The notes under the pieces are model-generated. The model searched no databases, was not told the DNA's origin, and saw only the letters and a program-made list of their open reading frames with translations. A DNA stretch of 64,000 bases from Achromobacter sp. AONIH1 (GTDB lineage: Bacteria; Pseudomonadota; Gammaproteobacteria; Burkholderiales; Burkholderiaceae_B): positions 3,348,001-3,412,000 of the forward strand of contig NZ_CP026124.1 in the NCBI RefSeq assembly GCF_002902905.1, read 5' to 3'. The translations under genes and the position numbers were made by a program. Positions 1 to 11,346 of the stretch are shown piece by piece; position 1 is the stretch's first letter, and each line of letters opens with the position of its first letter.

Positions 1-122
1 ACATAGCCGCCGCGCCGGTCCAGGAACCCGACCACGGCGGCGACCTGTCCTGGTTCGCTGGGGCAGGTCAGGGTCAGGCAGAACGGGTGGGGCGTAGGTG
101 TATGGGCGTCCTGGGCGTGCAT
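1..122 (-). CDS. purU: Formyltetrahydrofolate deformylase, N-terminal part (runs off the left edge)
   Basis: The reverse strand reads a protein that starts at 122 and is still open at base 1, giving about 40 residues. They match the N-terminal ACT domain of PurU: a short lead, then FCLTLTCPSEPGQVAAVVGF and LDRRGGYV, the usual CP-x-x-xG-x-VA-x-V pattern. PurU hydrolyses 10-formyl-THF to formate and THF. A Shine-Dalgarno AGAGGA lies upstream of the start. The gene follows glyA by 24 bases on the same strand, so the two are probably cotranscribed, as in sarcosine-degradation loci where PurU recycles the folate pool. The catalytic hydrolase domain lies outside the window. Confidence 0.8.
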   Translation of the reverse strand, partial: MHAQDAHTPTPHPFCLTLTCPSEPGQVAAVVGFLDRRGGY

Positions 123-146
123 GGCGGAGGTCCTCTGGCTGGCGAC

Positions 147-1418
<1,272 letters not shown>

Positions 1419-1663
1419 GGGACCGTTCCTTGCAGGGAAGTGAGGGGAAAGTGGCCGCGCGCGCTGTCGTCGCGCGATGCGGCGGACTGGACGCAGTACA
1501 GCATCGCGGCCCGGCGCGCGACTAGAACGGAACCGCCTCGGCGACGGCATATTCGCGCCAGCCGCGAACTGCCCCTGGCGCCGCATCTCTGGAATAATGG
1601 CTCGGCGGCGCCGTCGAGCCGCCACGCACCCTGCCGCACCGTACAAGGGATTCCCGCCACGCC
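1419..1663. promoter_or_regulatory. Divergent intergenic region between glyA and the AraC-type regulator
   Basis: This stretch of about 245 bases must hold the promoters for glyA (leftward) and for the GATase1-AraC regulator (rightward). I see no convincing sigma70 boxes and no riboswitch-like fold by eye; it is G+C-rich with several short G/C palindromes. Binding of the adjacent regulator here is inference from gene layout. Confidence 0.4.
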
Positions 1664-2749
1664 ATGAACGCTCCCGACGCGCAGGACGGCGCGCCCGTCC
1701 GCTTTGGCATCATCCTGCTGCCGGACTTCACCTTGACGGCCTTTTCGGGGCTGGTGGACGTGCTGCGCCTGGCGAGCGACGAGGGCGACAACAGCCGCCC
1801 GCGCCGCTGCTCCTGGGAAATACTGGGAGAGAATCCGCAACCGGTGCGGGCGAGCTGCGGCGTGCAGATTGCGCCCTGGAGCCTGTTCGGCCGTCCCGAT
1901 GCCTACGACTATCTGGTCGTGGTGGGCGGACTGTTGCGCGCGACGCCCGAAATCAGCAAGGCGACGCTGGATTTCATCCGCGCGGCGGGCGGCTCGCGCA
2001 CGACGCTGGTGGGGGTGTGCACCGGCGCCTTCGCGCTGATGCGCGCCGGCGTGCTGGACGGGCACCGGGTCTGCGTCAGCTGGTTTCACTACTGGGACTT
2101 CCTGGAGCAATTCCCGCAGGCCGACGCCAATCTGCTGGTGGCCGACCGGCTCTACGTCGAGGACCGCCGCCGCATCACCTGCTCGGGCGGTCGCGCTTCG
2201 ATTGACGTGGGGGCGGCGATCCTGGCGCGCCACGTCCCGCCGGCCGCCGTGCAGAAGGCGCTGCGCATCCTGCAGGTCGACGAACCCGGGCGCTACAACG
2301 CGCCGCAGCCGCAGCCGCATCTGCCCGGGGCCGCGCCGTCCAGCCATCCCAAGGTCAGGCGCGCCATCCTGCTCATGGAGCAGCACCTGAGTCAGGCGCT
2401 GACGGTGGAAGCGTTGGCGAAGAAACTCGACATGTCGGTGCGGCAGCTTGAGCGCCTGTTCAAGGAAGACACCGGCAAGTCGCCCCAGGCCTACGCGCGC
2501 GCGATGCGCCTGGGCGTGGCCGCCTGGATGCTGCGGCAATCCGGCAAGACCGTCGCCGCCATCGCGTCGGCCTGCGGGTTCTCGGATGCGTCCCATATGG
2601 GGCGCGAATTCCGCCAGGCCTACGGCGTGCCGCCGGGCGTCTATCGCGCGGGCGGCCGGCAGGAAGCGGCCGGGCCGGCGGCGGGCGCGGCTCCGGCTGA
2701 TGGGGCCGATTACGCGGAGCTGTTTCCCAACCGCTCGCAGTTTTACTAG
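1664..2749 (+). CDS. GATase1-like AraC-family transcription regulator (GbdR/CdhR type)
   Basis: The 361-residue protein has an N-terminal DJ-1/PfpI-like domain (about residues 10-190), with the nucleophile-elbow motif GVCTGAFAL and Cys119. A C-terminal AraC pair of helix-turn-helix motifs follows (about 230-330; [21 protein letters not shown] and [22 protein letters not shown]). This architecture is that of GbdR, CdhR and ArgR-type regulators, which sense small quaternary amines or amino acids. Its position between glyA/purU and sdaA/soxBDAG matches GbdR, the activator of glycine betaine, dimethylglycine and sarcosine catabolism in Pseudomonas. The ligand is therefore inferred to be glycine betaine, dimethylglycine or sarcosine. 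The start at 1664 gives a complete domain. Confidence 0.88.
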   Translation: MNAPDAQDGAPVRFGIILLPDFTLTAFSGLVDVLRLASDEGDNSRPRRCSWEILGENPQPVRASCGVQIAPWSLFGRPDAYDYLVVVGGLLRATPEISKATLDFIRAAGGSRTTLVGVCTGAFALMRAGVLDGHRVCVSWFHYWDFLEQFPQADANLLVADRLYVEDRRRITCSGGRASIDVGAAILARHVPPAAVQKALRILQVDEPGRYNAPQPQPHLPGAAPSSHPKVRRAILLMEQHLSQALTVEALAKKLDMSVRQLERLFKEDTGKSPQAYARAMRLGVAAWMLRQSGKTVAAIASACGFSDASHMGREFRQAYGVPPGVYRAGGRQEAAGPAAGAAPADGADYAELFPNRSQFY

Positions 2750-2760
2750 GGCAGGTCAGC

Positions 2761-2800
2761 GCCGGCAAGGGCACGCCGGCAAGGGCACGCCGGCAAGGGC
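2761..2800. repeat. 14-bp tandem repeat upstream of sdaA
   Basis: The unit GCCGGCAAGGGCAC is repeated almost three times in a row, just after the regulator stop codon and about 190 bases before the sdaA start. Copies are perfect except that the last is cut short. It could vary in number between strains. No function is visible. Confidence 0.8.
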
Positions 2801-2988
2801 TGGGCTCCGATGCCGGCCGGCAGTCGGCCGCCACGGGCCACTCGCGGCGGCCCCGAGCCCTTGCCGATGCGGCGAGCGCTGGCGGGCCGATCCCTGCGCG
2901 ATGCCGCATTTGTTCTATCTGCCGCTTGCGCCCTTTGATGTACTGGCGTCCAACGCCGTCCGCACCCCGTGGACGCAGGAACCGCCAG

Positions 2989-4377
<1,389 letters not shown>

Positions 4378-4390
4378 GGGAGTCCGGGAC

Positions 4391-5635
4391 ATGAGCCGTT
4401 ATTCCATTTTCAGCCTGTTGCGCAACGGGCTGTCCTATCACCAGAACTGGCAGCGCCAGTGGAAGAGTCCGGCGCCGCGCGCCGCCTACGACGTGGTCAT
4501 CGTCGGCGGCGGCGGCCATGGCCTGGCCACCGCCTATTACCTGGCCAAGGAGCACGGCATCACCAACGTGGCCGTGCTGGAAAAGGGCTGGATCGGGGGC
4601 GGCAACACGGCCCGCAACACCACCATCGTGCGTTCCAATTACCTGTGGGACGAATCGGCCGCGCTCTATGAAAAGGCGATGAAGCTGTGGGAAGGGCTGT
4701 CGCAGGACCTGAACTACAACGTGATGTTCAGCCAGCGCGGCGTGATGAACCTGGCGCACACCCTGCAGGACGTGCGCGACACCCAGCGGCGCGTGAACGC
4801 CAACCGGCTCAACGGCATCGACGCCGAGTTCCTCACGCCCGCCCAGGTCCAGGAAATCGAACCCGCCATCAACCTGGACAGCCGCTACCCGGTGCTGGGC
4901 GCGTCGATCCAGCGGCGCGCGGGCGTGGCCCGGCATGACGCGGTGGCCTGGGGCTACGCGCGCGGCGCCGACCGCGCCGGCGTCCACATCATCCAGAACT
5001 GCCAGGTGACCGGCATCCGCCGCGAGGGCGGGGCGGTGGTCGGCGTCGAGACCACGCAGGGCTACATCAAGGCCGCCAAGGTCGCCGTGGTGGCCGCCGG
5101 CAACACCACCACGCTCGCCGACATGGCCGGCGTGCGCCTGCCACTGGAAAGCCATCCGTTGCAGGCGCTGGTATCCGAGCCGCTCAAGCCGGTGCTCAAC
5201 TCCGTGATCATGTCCAACGCCGTCCATGCCTACATCAGTCAGTCGGACAAGGGCGATCTGGTCATCGGCGCGGGCATCGACCAGTACACCGGCTTCGGGC
5301 AGCGCGGCAGCTTCCAGATCATCGAGGGCACGCTGGGCGCGATCGTGGAAATGTTCCCCGCCTTCTCGCGCGTGCGCATGAACCGCCAGTGGGGCGGCAT
5401 CGTCGACGTGTCGCCCGACGCCTGCCCCATCATCAGCAAGACCCCGGTCCAGGGGCTGTACTTCAACTGTGGCTGGGGCACGGGCGGCTTCAAGGCCACG
5501 CCGGGATCGGGCTGGGTGTACGCCCACACCATCGCGCGCGACGCGCCCCATCCGCTGAACGCGCCGTTCTCGCTGGACCGCTTCTATACCGGCCACCTGA
5601 TCGACGAGCACGGCGCCGCCGCCGTCGCGCACTGA
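4391..5635 (+). CDS. soxB: Heterotetrameric sarcosine oxidase, beta subunit
   Basis: This 414-residue FAD protein has the N-terminal dinucleotide-binding fold [17 protein letters not shown] and the [14 protein letters not shown] segment typical of SoxB, the subunit that binds FAD and covalent FMN and oxidises sarcosine to glycine. The C-terminal part includes [17 protein letters not shown], a conserved flavin-contact stretch. A good ribosome site (GAGGGAG) precedes the ATG. It is second in the sdaA-soxB-soxD-soxA-soxG run, and all four subunits of the enzyme are encoded consecutively in this window. Confidence 0.96.
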   Translation: MSRYSIFSLLRNGLSYHQNWQRQWKSPAPRAAYDVVIVGGGGHGLATAYYLAKEHGITNVAVLEKGWIGGGNTARNTTIVRSNYLWDESAALYEKAMKLWEGLSQDLNYNVMFSQRGVMNLAHTLQDVRDTQRRVNANRLNGIDAEFLTPAQVQEIEPAINLDSRYPVLGASIQRRAGVARHDAVAWGYARGADRAGVHIIQNCQVTGIRREGGAVVGVETTQGYIKAAKVAVVAAGNTTTLADMAGVRLPLESHPLQALVSEPLKPVLNSVIMSNAVHAYISQSDKGDLVIGAGIDQYTGFGQRGSFQIIEGTLGAIVEMFPAFSRVRMNRQWGGIVDVSPDACPIISKTPVQGLYFNCGWGTGGFKATPGSGWVYAHTIARDAPHPLNAPFSLDRFYTGHLIDEHGAAAVAH

Positions 5636-5654
5636 ACCCTGCCTGGAGAGCTGC

Positions 5655-5963
5655 ATGCTGCTGATCGAATGTCCTTACTGCGGCCCGCGCGCGGAGTCCG
5701 AATTCTCCTGCGGCGGCGAGGCCGACATCGCGCGCCCGCTGCATCCCGAACAACTCACCGACCGTGAATGGGGCGACTACCTGTTCATGCGCAGGAATCC
5801 CCGTGGCCCGCATCGCGAGCAGTGGGTGCACGCGCAGGGTTGCCGCCGCTGGTTCAAGGTGCTGCGCGATACCGTCAGCTACCAGATCCTGGGTTATGAG
5901 ACCTTCGTGCCGGGCGCGTCCGCCGCCGGGGCCGATGCCGCCGGGCAGGGAGGCGCGCAATGA
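5655..5963 (+). CDS. soxD: Heterotetrameric sarcosine oxidase, delta subunit
   Basis: The 102-residue product is the small zinc-binding SoxD subunit. It starts MLLIECPYCGPR (first Cys pair) and later contains HAQGCRRWF with another Cys/His pair, consistent with a structural zinc site; YLFMRRNPRGPHREQWVH is the conserved core. It lies between soxB (19-base gap) and soxA (4-base overlap), the standard order, implying translational coupling. Confidence 0.95.
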   Translation: MLLIECPYCGPRAESEFSCGGEADIARPLHPEQLTDREWGDYLFMRRNPRGPHREQWVHAQGCRRWFKVLRDTVSYQILGYETFVPGASAAGADAAGQGGAQ

Positions 5964-8900
5964 AACAGGTCGACCGACTGGAGGCAGGGGGGCGCATCGA
6001 CCGTTCCCAGCCCCTGCATTTCACGTTCAACGGCGTGGCGTACCAGGGGTACCCGGGCGACACGCTGGCCTCGGCGCTGTTGGCCAATGGCCTGCGTTTC
6101 GTCGCCCGCAGCTTCAAGTACCACCGCCCGCGCGGCATCGTCGCGGCGGGGGTGGAGGAACCCAACGCCGTTGTGCAGCTCGAAGCCGGGCCATACAGCG
6201 TGCCGAATGCGCGCGCCACCGAGATCGAGCTGTACCAGGGCCTGGCGGCGTCCAGCGTGAATGCGGAACCGTCGCTGGAGCGCGACCGCCTGGCCATCAA
6301 CCAGCGGCTGGCGCGCTTCCTGCCCGCCGGCTTCTATTACAAGACCTTCATGTGGCCGCGCCGCCTGTGGCCCCGTTACGAGGCCAGGATCCGCGCGGCC
6401 GCCGGCCTGGGCAGCGCGCCGGATGCCCGCGATGCCGAGCGCTACGACAAGCGCTACGCCCATTGCGATGTGCTGGTGGTGGGCGGCGGACCGGCGGGAT
6501 TGGCGGCCGCCGACGCGGCAGCCGCGACCGGCGCGCGCGTGATCCTGGTGGACGAACAGCGCGAGCTGGGCGGCAGCCTGTTGTCCTGCCCGGCCGAGAT
6601 CGACGGCGAGCCGGCATTGCGCTGGGCCGGGCGCGTCGAGGCGGGCCTGCGCCAGCGATCCGATGTCCGGATCCTGACGCGCGGCACGGCCTTCGGCTAC
6701 CATGACCACAACCTGGTGACCGTCGCCCAGCGGCTGACCGATCATCTGCCGGTGCGGATGCGCGCGGGTTCGCGCGAGCTGCTGTGGAAGATCCGGGCCG
6801 GACGGGTGATCCTGGCGACCGGCGCGCACGAGCGTCCGCTGGTGTTCGGCAACAACGACCTGCCTGGCGTGATGCTGGCCTCGGCCGTGTCGGCCTATAT
6901 CCATCGTTATGGCGTGCTGCCCGGGCGCGATGCGGTGCTGTTCACCAACAATGACCGCGCCTATCAGGCGGCCATCGATCTGGCCGATTGCGGCGCCCGG
7001 GTCGTCGTGGTGGATGCCCGCGCCCCGGTCGACGGCATCCTGCCGGACGCCGCCCGGCGCCTGGGCGTGACCGTGATGGCCGGCGCCGTCGTGATGGCCG
7101 CGCACGGCAAGCGGCGGGTCGCGTCCGTCGATGTGCACGCGTATGCCAAGGGCCAGTCCGGCGGGCGCGTCGCGACCTTGCCATGCGATCTGCTGGCGAT
7201 GTCGGGCGGCCTGAGTCCGGTGCTGCACCTGCACGCGCAATCCGGCGGCAAGCCGCAGTGGCTGGAGCGCAAGGCCTGCTTCGTGCCCGGCAAAAGCGTG
7301 CAGGCCGAGGCCAGCGTGGGGGCGGCGGCCGGCGAGTTCGACCTGTGTCTCGCGCTGGCGCAGGCAACCCGCGCTGGCGCCGAAGCCGCCAGCGCCGCCG
7401 GCTTCTCCGTCTCGACGGCGCTGCCCGTTCCCCGGGCGGCGTCCACCGCCGAGGACGCGCTGATGCCGCTGTGGCTGGCGGGCGGTCCGGACGCGGCCGC
7501 GCGCGGCCCCAAGCAGTTCGTCGACTTCCAGAACGACGTGGCGGCGTCCGACATCCTGCTGGCCGCGCGCGAAGGCTTCGAATCCGTCGAGCATGTCAAG
7601 CGCTATACGGCGATGGGCTTCGGCACGGATCAGGGCAAGCTCGGCAACATCAACGGCATGGCCATCCTGGCGCAGGCCCTGGGCAAGTCCATCCCCGAGA
7701 CTGGCACCACCACCTACCGGCCGAACTACACGCCGGTCTCGTTCGGCGCCTTCGCCGGACGCGAGCTGGGCGAGTTCCTCGATCCGGTGCGCAAGACCTG
7801 CCTGCATGAGTGGCACGCCGGGCGCGGCGCGCTGTTCGAGGACGTGGGCAACTGGAAGCGGCCCTGGTACTACCCGCGGCGGGGCGAGGACCTGCACGCC
7901 GCCGTGCGCCGCGAGTGCCTGGCGGTGCGCAACGGCGTCGGCATCCTGGATGCCTCCACGCTGGGCAAGATCGATATCCAGGGACCGGACGCGGTGGCCT
8001 TGCTGAACTGGATGTACACCAATCCCTGGGGCAAGCTCGAGATCGGCAAATGCCGCTACGGGCTGATGCTGGACGAGAACGGCATGGTGTTCGACGATGG
8101 CGTCACGACAAGGCTGGGCGAGCATCACTTCATGATGACCACCACCACGGGCGGCGCGGCGCGCGTGCTGTCCTGGATGGAGCGCTGGCTGCAGACCGAA
8201 TGGCCGCAGCTGAAAGTCCGGCTGGCCTCGGTGACCGATCATTGGGCCACCTTCGCGGTCGCCGGTCCGAAAAGCCGCGCGGTGCTGCGCAAGGTCTGCG
8301 GCGACATCGATTTCTCGAACGAGGCGTTTCCCTTCATGAGCTATCGGGACGGCCTGGCCGCCGGCGTTCCGGCGCGCGTGATGCGGATCAGCTTTTCCGG
8401 CGAGCGCGCCTACGAGGTGAACGTGCCCGCGAATGCCGGCCGCGCGGTCTGGGAGGCCCTGATGGCGGCGGGCGAGGAATTCGGCATCACGCCCTACGGC
8501 ACCGAGACCATGCACGTGCTGCGCGCGGAGAAGGGCTACATCATCGTCGGGCAGGACACCGACGGCTCGGTCACGCCGCAGGACCTGGGCATGGGCGGGC
8601 TGGTGGCCAAGACCAAGGATTGCCTGGGCAAGCGCTCGCTGGCGCGCTCGGATACGGCCAAGCCGGGGCGCAAGCAGTTCGTGGGCCTCCTGACCGAGGA
8701 CGCGCAGCGCGTGCTGCCCGAAGGGGCGCAGATCGTCGAGCGCGATCTGCGCGTGACGCCGGGCGAGCCCACGCCCATGATCGGACATGTGACGTCCAGC
8801 TACTACAGTCCCATCCTGCGCCGTTCGATCGCGCTGGCGCTGGTGCGGGGCGGCCTGGACCGGATGGGCGAACGCGTCGAAGTGTCGCTGGCCGATGGTC

Positions 8901-8971
8901 GCGGCGCGATCGCCGTCATCGCCAGCCCGGTTTTCTACGATGCCCAAGGGGAGCGACAGCATGCGGAGTGA
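5960..8971 (+). CDS. soxA: Heterotetrameric sarcosine oxidase, alpha subunit
   Basis: The 1003-residue protein has three parts. The N-terminal beta-grasp/ferredoxin-like region (about 10-100) contains GYPGDTLASALLANG and RSFKYHRPRG. A central NAD-binding pyridine nucleotide-disulfide oxidoreductase fold (about 165-500) contains VLVVGGGPAGLAAADAAA. The C-terminal half is a GcvT-like aminomethyltransferase domain (about 610-1000) that binds THF and captures the methyl group as 5,10-methylene-THF. Length matches known SoxA (about 970-1005). Its ATG overlaps the soxD stop by 4 bases. Confidence 0.96.
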   Translation: MKQVDRLEAGGRIDRSQPLHFTFNGVAYQGYPGDTLASALLANGLRFVARSFKYHRPRGIVAAGVEEPNAVVQLEAGPYSVPNARATEIELYQGLAASSVNAEPSLERDRLAINQRLARFLPAGFYYKTFMWPRRLWPRYEARIRAAAGLGSAPDARDAERYDKRYAHCDVLVVGGGPAGLAAADAAAATGARVILVDEQRELGGSLLSCPAEIDGEPALRWAGRVEAGLRQRSDVRILTRGTAFGYHDHNLVTVAQRLTDHLPVRMRAGSRELLWKIRAGRVILATGAHERPLVFGNNDLPGVMLASAVSAYIHRYGVLPGRDAVLFTNNDRAYQAAIDLADCGARVVVVDARAPVDGILPDAARRLGVTVMAGAVVMAAHGKRRVASVDVHAYAKGQSGGRVATLPCDLLAMSGGLSPVLHLHAQSGGKPQWLERKACFVPGKSVQAEASVGAAAGEFDLCLALAQATRAGAEAASAAGFSVSTALPVPRAASTAEDALMPLWLAGGPDAAARGPKQFVDFQNDVAASDILLAAREGFESVEHVKRYTAMGFGTDQGKLGNINGMAILAQALGKSIPETGTTTYRPNYTPVSFGAFAGRELGEFLDPVRKTCLHEWHAGRGALFEDVGNWKRPWYYPRRGEDLHAAVRRECLAVRNGVGILDASTLGKIDIQGPDAVALLNWMYTNPWGKLEIGKCRYGLMLDENGMVFDDGVTTRLGEHHFMMTTTTGGAARVLSWMERWLQTEWPQLKVRLASVTDHWATFAVAGPKSRAVLRKVCGDIDFSNEAFPFMSYRDGLAAGVPARVMRISFSGERAYEVNVPANAGRAVWEALMAAGEEFGITPYGTETMHVLRAEKGYIIVGQDTDGSVTPQDLGMGGLVAKTKDCLGKRSLARSDTAKPGRKQFVGLLTEDAQRVLPEGAQIVERDLRVTPGEPTPMIGHVTSSYYSPILRRSIALALVRGGLDRMGERVEVSLADGRGAIAVIASPVFYDAQGERQHAE

Positions 8972-9602
8972 AACGGATATGGTGGCGGCCGCCGGCACGG
9001 CGCGCGGCGGCGCGGGGGGCCTGATGCTGGAGTCGCCGCTCGTCGGCGTGGCGGATCTGCTGCGGGCGCAAGAAGGGGCGTCAACCCGATTCGCGTTGCG
9101 CGAACGCGCGTTTCTCGATCTGGTGAACGTCAGGGGCGAGCCCTCCGACGCTGCCTTCGTCGAGGCCGTCGCCGCCGTGGCGGGCCTGCGCCTGCCAGCC
9201 GAACCCAATACCGTGGCGCGCGGCGAACGTTACGACGCGCTATGGCTGGGGCCGGACGAATGGCTGCTGCGTTCGGTCGAGCCGGCGCCGGCCGGCGGGC
9301 TGCATGCGCGCCTGTCCTCGGCCCTGGCCGGCGCCGACGCGGCGGCGGTGGACGTGGGCAGCGGCTACACGGTGCTGGAAATCAGCGGCGCGCAGGCGCG
9401 CGAGGCGCTGGCCCGTGGCTGCCCGTTGGACCTGCACCCGCGCGTGTTCAAGACCGGGCAATGCGCGCAGAGCCATTTTTTCAAGACGGCGATCGTGCTC
9501 GCACCCACGGGCGACGAGCGCACGGATCTGGTCGTGCGCCGCAGCTTCGCCGACTATTTCTGTCGCATCCTGCTCGACGCCGCGGCGCCCTTGCTCGCAT
9601 GA
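8961..9602 (+). CDS. soxG: Heterotetrameric sarcosine oxidase, gamma subunit
   Basis: The 213-residue protein matches SoxG: LALRERAFLDLVNVRGE-like N-terminal region, LWLGPDEWLL, and a C-terminal GcvT-related fold with VDVGSGYTVLEISGAQAREALARGC and the YFCRILLDAA end. I choose the ATG at 8961, 11 bases inside the end of soxA and preceded by AAGGGGAG; a longer in-frame reading would run far into soxA. Gamma is needed for assembly of the tetramer. Its stop overlaps the start of the next gene. Confidence 0.93.
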   Translation: MRSETDMVAAAGTARGGAGGLMLESPLVGVADLLRAQEGASTRFALRERAFLDLVNVRGEPSDAAFVEAVAAVAGLRLPAEPNTVARGERYDALWLGPDEWLLRSVEPAPAGGLHARLSSALAGADAAAVDVGSGYTVLEISGAQAREALARGCPLDLHPRVFKTGQCAQSHFFKTAIVLAPTGDERTDLVVRRSFADYFCRILLDAAAPLLA

Positions 9603-10042
9603 ACTCGTTGCGAGACGCGCCGCGTGACGTGCTGGACGACGCGGATGCGCGGGCCTGGGCGCGCGGCTGGACCGTGTTCGTCGACGGCTACACCGTGGCG
9701 GCCCGGATCGGCCTCTATCCGCATGAGCATCTGGCGCCCCAGCCCATCGTGATCGACGCGCGGCTCGGCTGCCTGGGCGAGCCCGACGAGGACGGCGTCT
9801 GGATCGACTACGACGGTTTCTGCGCGCGCGTGGCGGCGTTTCTTGCCGGCAGGCCGCATACCCGGCTGCTCGAAACCCTGGTGGCGGACCTGGCGGCGCT
9901 GTCGTTCCAGACCTGGCCCGCGCTGGGCGCGCTGACGCTGGCCGTGCACAAGCCGGGCATCCGGCCCGATGCGCGGCGCGTCGGCGTGGCGCTGGCGTGG
10001 ACGCGGGACGATTATCTGCGCTGGTGCGCGGGGAAGGGATAA
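9599..10042 (+). CDS. FolB-like dihydroneopterin aldolase domain protein
   Basis: The 147-residue protein carries a dihydroneopterin aldolase (FolB) fold: VDGYTVAARIGLYPHEHLAPQPIVIDARL, then WIDYDGFCARVAAFL and HTRLLETLVADLA with the conserved glutamate, ending in KPGIRPDARRVGVALAW. Canonical FolB is about 120 residues; this one has a short N-terminal addition. FolB acts in folate synthesis. The ATG overlaps the soxG stop (ATGA), so it is translationally coupled to sarcosine oxidase, an enzyme that consumes THF. A role in supplying or adjusting folate for sarcosine breakdown is inferred. It may be a paralogue rather than the housekeeping FolB. Confidence 0.8.
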   Translation: MNSLRDAPRDVLDDADARAWARGWTVFVDGYTVAARIGLYPHEHLAPQPIVIDARLGCLGEPDEDGVWIDYDGFCARVAAFLAGRPHTRLLETLVADLAALSFQTWPALGALTLAVHKPGIRPDARRVGVALAWTRDDYLRWCAGKG

Positions 10043-10139
10043 AAGCGGGATGCGAGGCCGGCGGTCGTTGCCCAGGGCAGAAAGCCAGGGGCTGATGTCA
10101 GGGGGGCCTGAATCGGATGCGGTTTCGGCCGCGGCAAAG

Positions 10140-10176
10140 AAAAAACCCCACATGTTTTCACATGCGGGGTTTTTTG
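10140..10176. terminator. Bidirectional intrinsic terminator
   Basis: An A-rich stretch and CCCCACATG pair with CATGCGGGG followed by six T. One A-C mismatch interrupts the stem; the loop is TTTTCA. It lies after the sox-folB operon on the forward strand and after tRNA-Leu on the reverse strand, so it can end transcription from both sides. Confidence 0.85.
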
Positions 10177-10209
10177 GCGCATCACGCAGGTAATTCGTGA
10201 TGTAGTAAT

Positions 10210-10294
10210 TGGTGCCCAGGAGAGGACTCGAACCTCCACACCTTGCGGCACATGGACCTGAACCATGCGCGTCTACCAATTCCGCCACCTGGGC
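10210..10294 (-). tRNA. tRNA-Leu(CAG), copy 1
   Basis: On the reverse strand the 85-base gene begins GCCCAGG and ends CCTGGGC-ACCA with CCA encoded. The anticodon arm is CATGG-TTCAGGT-CCATG, giving anticodon CAG, and a long variable arm (class II) follows. The T arm contains GGTTCGAGTCC. It is identical over all 85 bases to the copy at 12183-12267. Confidence 0.95.
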
Positions 10295-10435
10295 GCTGTT
10301 GCTTCACTTGCTACGTTTTCGCTTTCGCGTTGCGTTTCTTGTTCAGCAGCAGAGGAACGAGATTATGCATACTTTTTTTGAAGTGTGCAAGTCATCTGGC
10401 GTTTTTTTTAACTATTTCTTGTCGGGGCCCGTTGA

Positions 10436-10448
10436 GGGGGGGGGGGGG
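10436..10448. repeat. Homopolymeric G13 tract
   Basis: Thirteen consecutive G residues lie 123 bases upstream of the ATG at 10572 and inside the in-frame extension that begins at ATG 10365. Tracts of this length are prone to slipped-strand mispairing. A T8 run lies at 10402-10409. Confidence 0.95.
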
Positions 10449-10571
10449 CGTCATGCGGGGATGGGCATGTGGTACCTTGGCGGCCGGTGGGCAGGCCCAT
10501 CCGCGCCGCGCGGCCATCTGGCCTGGTTCCTTGCCAGCCGGCGTCAACTCGTGGAACTCTACATCAACGCC

Positions 10572-11303
10572 ATGGCAAGCTCTCCCGAGCGTCTTCTCCA
10601 GCAATTCATCGAGGACGAATCCTCGGCGCTTGGGCGCGGCGAGCGAGGCGCCTTCTACCCCGACAACCATCACCTGATCACGCCGCTGATCGTTCGCGCG
10701 CCCAGGCTCTTGTCCGAGGAAGACCGGGTCGAGCTGTATTTCCACCTGCTCAGGGGGAATGTGTGCCCGTCGATCAAGACGGAAGGCGAGTTCGAACTGC
10801 TCCGCGCGGCCCATGCGCGCGTGCTGCCGCTGCAGTCCGAGGGCTACCCGGTGTGTACGCTGCCACGCGCCCGGGGCTTGTTTCTTTTTGGCCTGGATGA
10901 TCGGGGCGCGTTGCCGGACGAACCGCCGGCCGCGCTGGCGTCCTATATCGGACATCTGGCGTTCTGGCGCTATGCGGACTCGTTCTGGCACATGCCGGGA
11001 ATGCTGAAGAAACGCGCAAAGTTCGTGGAGCTTGCGCAGGATGGGGCGCGGCTTGCCCGCGTCCGGAAAGTCCTGCTCGGCATGCGGCTGCGCGAGGACC
11101 TGCCGATGGCGACGTGCCTGTGGTTCTGGTCATTCGTTTTCCTGGCGCTGCAGGACGAGGCGGCGGGGGCGGAAGTGATCGACAAGATCCTGGCCGAGGA
11201 TGTTTCCGTCGAGGATGGGGAATTGATCCGTTCCTGCCTGCTGCGATATCTGGCCGCGTCCGAGCGGCCCGGGCTGGCGGCGCGTGTCGAGGCGCGTCCG
11301 TGA
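10572..11303 (+). CDS. Hypothetical protein, possible longer start at 10365
   Basis: I do not recognise this 243-residue protein. It starts MASSPERLLQQF, is rich in charged and aromatic residues (YPDNHHLITPLIV, WRYADSFWHMPGM, CLWFWSFVFLALQDE) and looks soluble and helical; no signal peptide or clear catalytic motif is seen. The frame stays open upstream to ATG 10365, which has an AGAGGA site 8 bases before it, and this extension reads through the G13 tract as four glycines. With 13 G the extension is in frame; loss or gain of one G would break it. Which start is used cannot be settled from sequence. The flanking tRNA-Leu copies suggest this segment may be a variable insertion. Confidence 0.6.
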   Translation: MASSPERLLQQFIEDESSALGRGERGAFYPDNHHLITPLIVRAPRLLSEEDRVELYFHLLRGNVCPSIKTEGEFELLRAAHARVLPLQSEGYPVCTLPRARGLFLFGLDDRGALPDEPPAALASYIGHLAFWRYADSFWHMPGMLKKRAKFVELAQDGARLARVRKVLLGMRLREDLPMATCLWFWSFVFLALQDEAAGAEVIDKILAEDVSVEDGELIRSCLLRYLAASERPGLAARVEARP

Positions 11304-11346
11304 CGGGCGGGCGGCTATCCGGACGGCTATCTATATAGTGTCGGCC

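Noticed and set aside
1419..1663. Possible glycine riboswitch upstream of glyA
   Set aside because: I looked for the tandem aptamer consensus and could not find it; the locus has a GbdR-like regulator that explains control.
2761..2800. Short tandem repeat considered as a CRISPR array
   Set aside because: The units are contiguous with no spacers, and no cas genes are present anywhere in the window.
5894..9208. Very long open frame on the reverse strand opposite soxA
   Set aside because: It lies antisense to three well-identified sox genes, and its Arg/His/Gly/Gln-rich translation is a by-product of codon bias in G+C-rich DNA.
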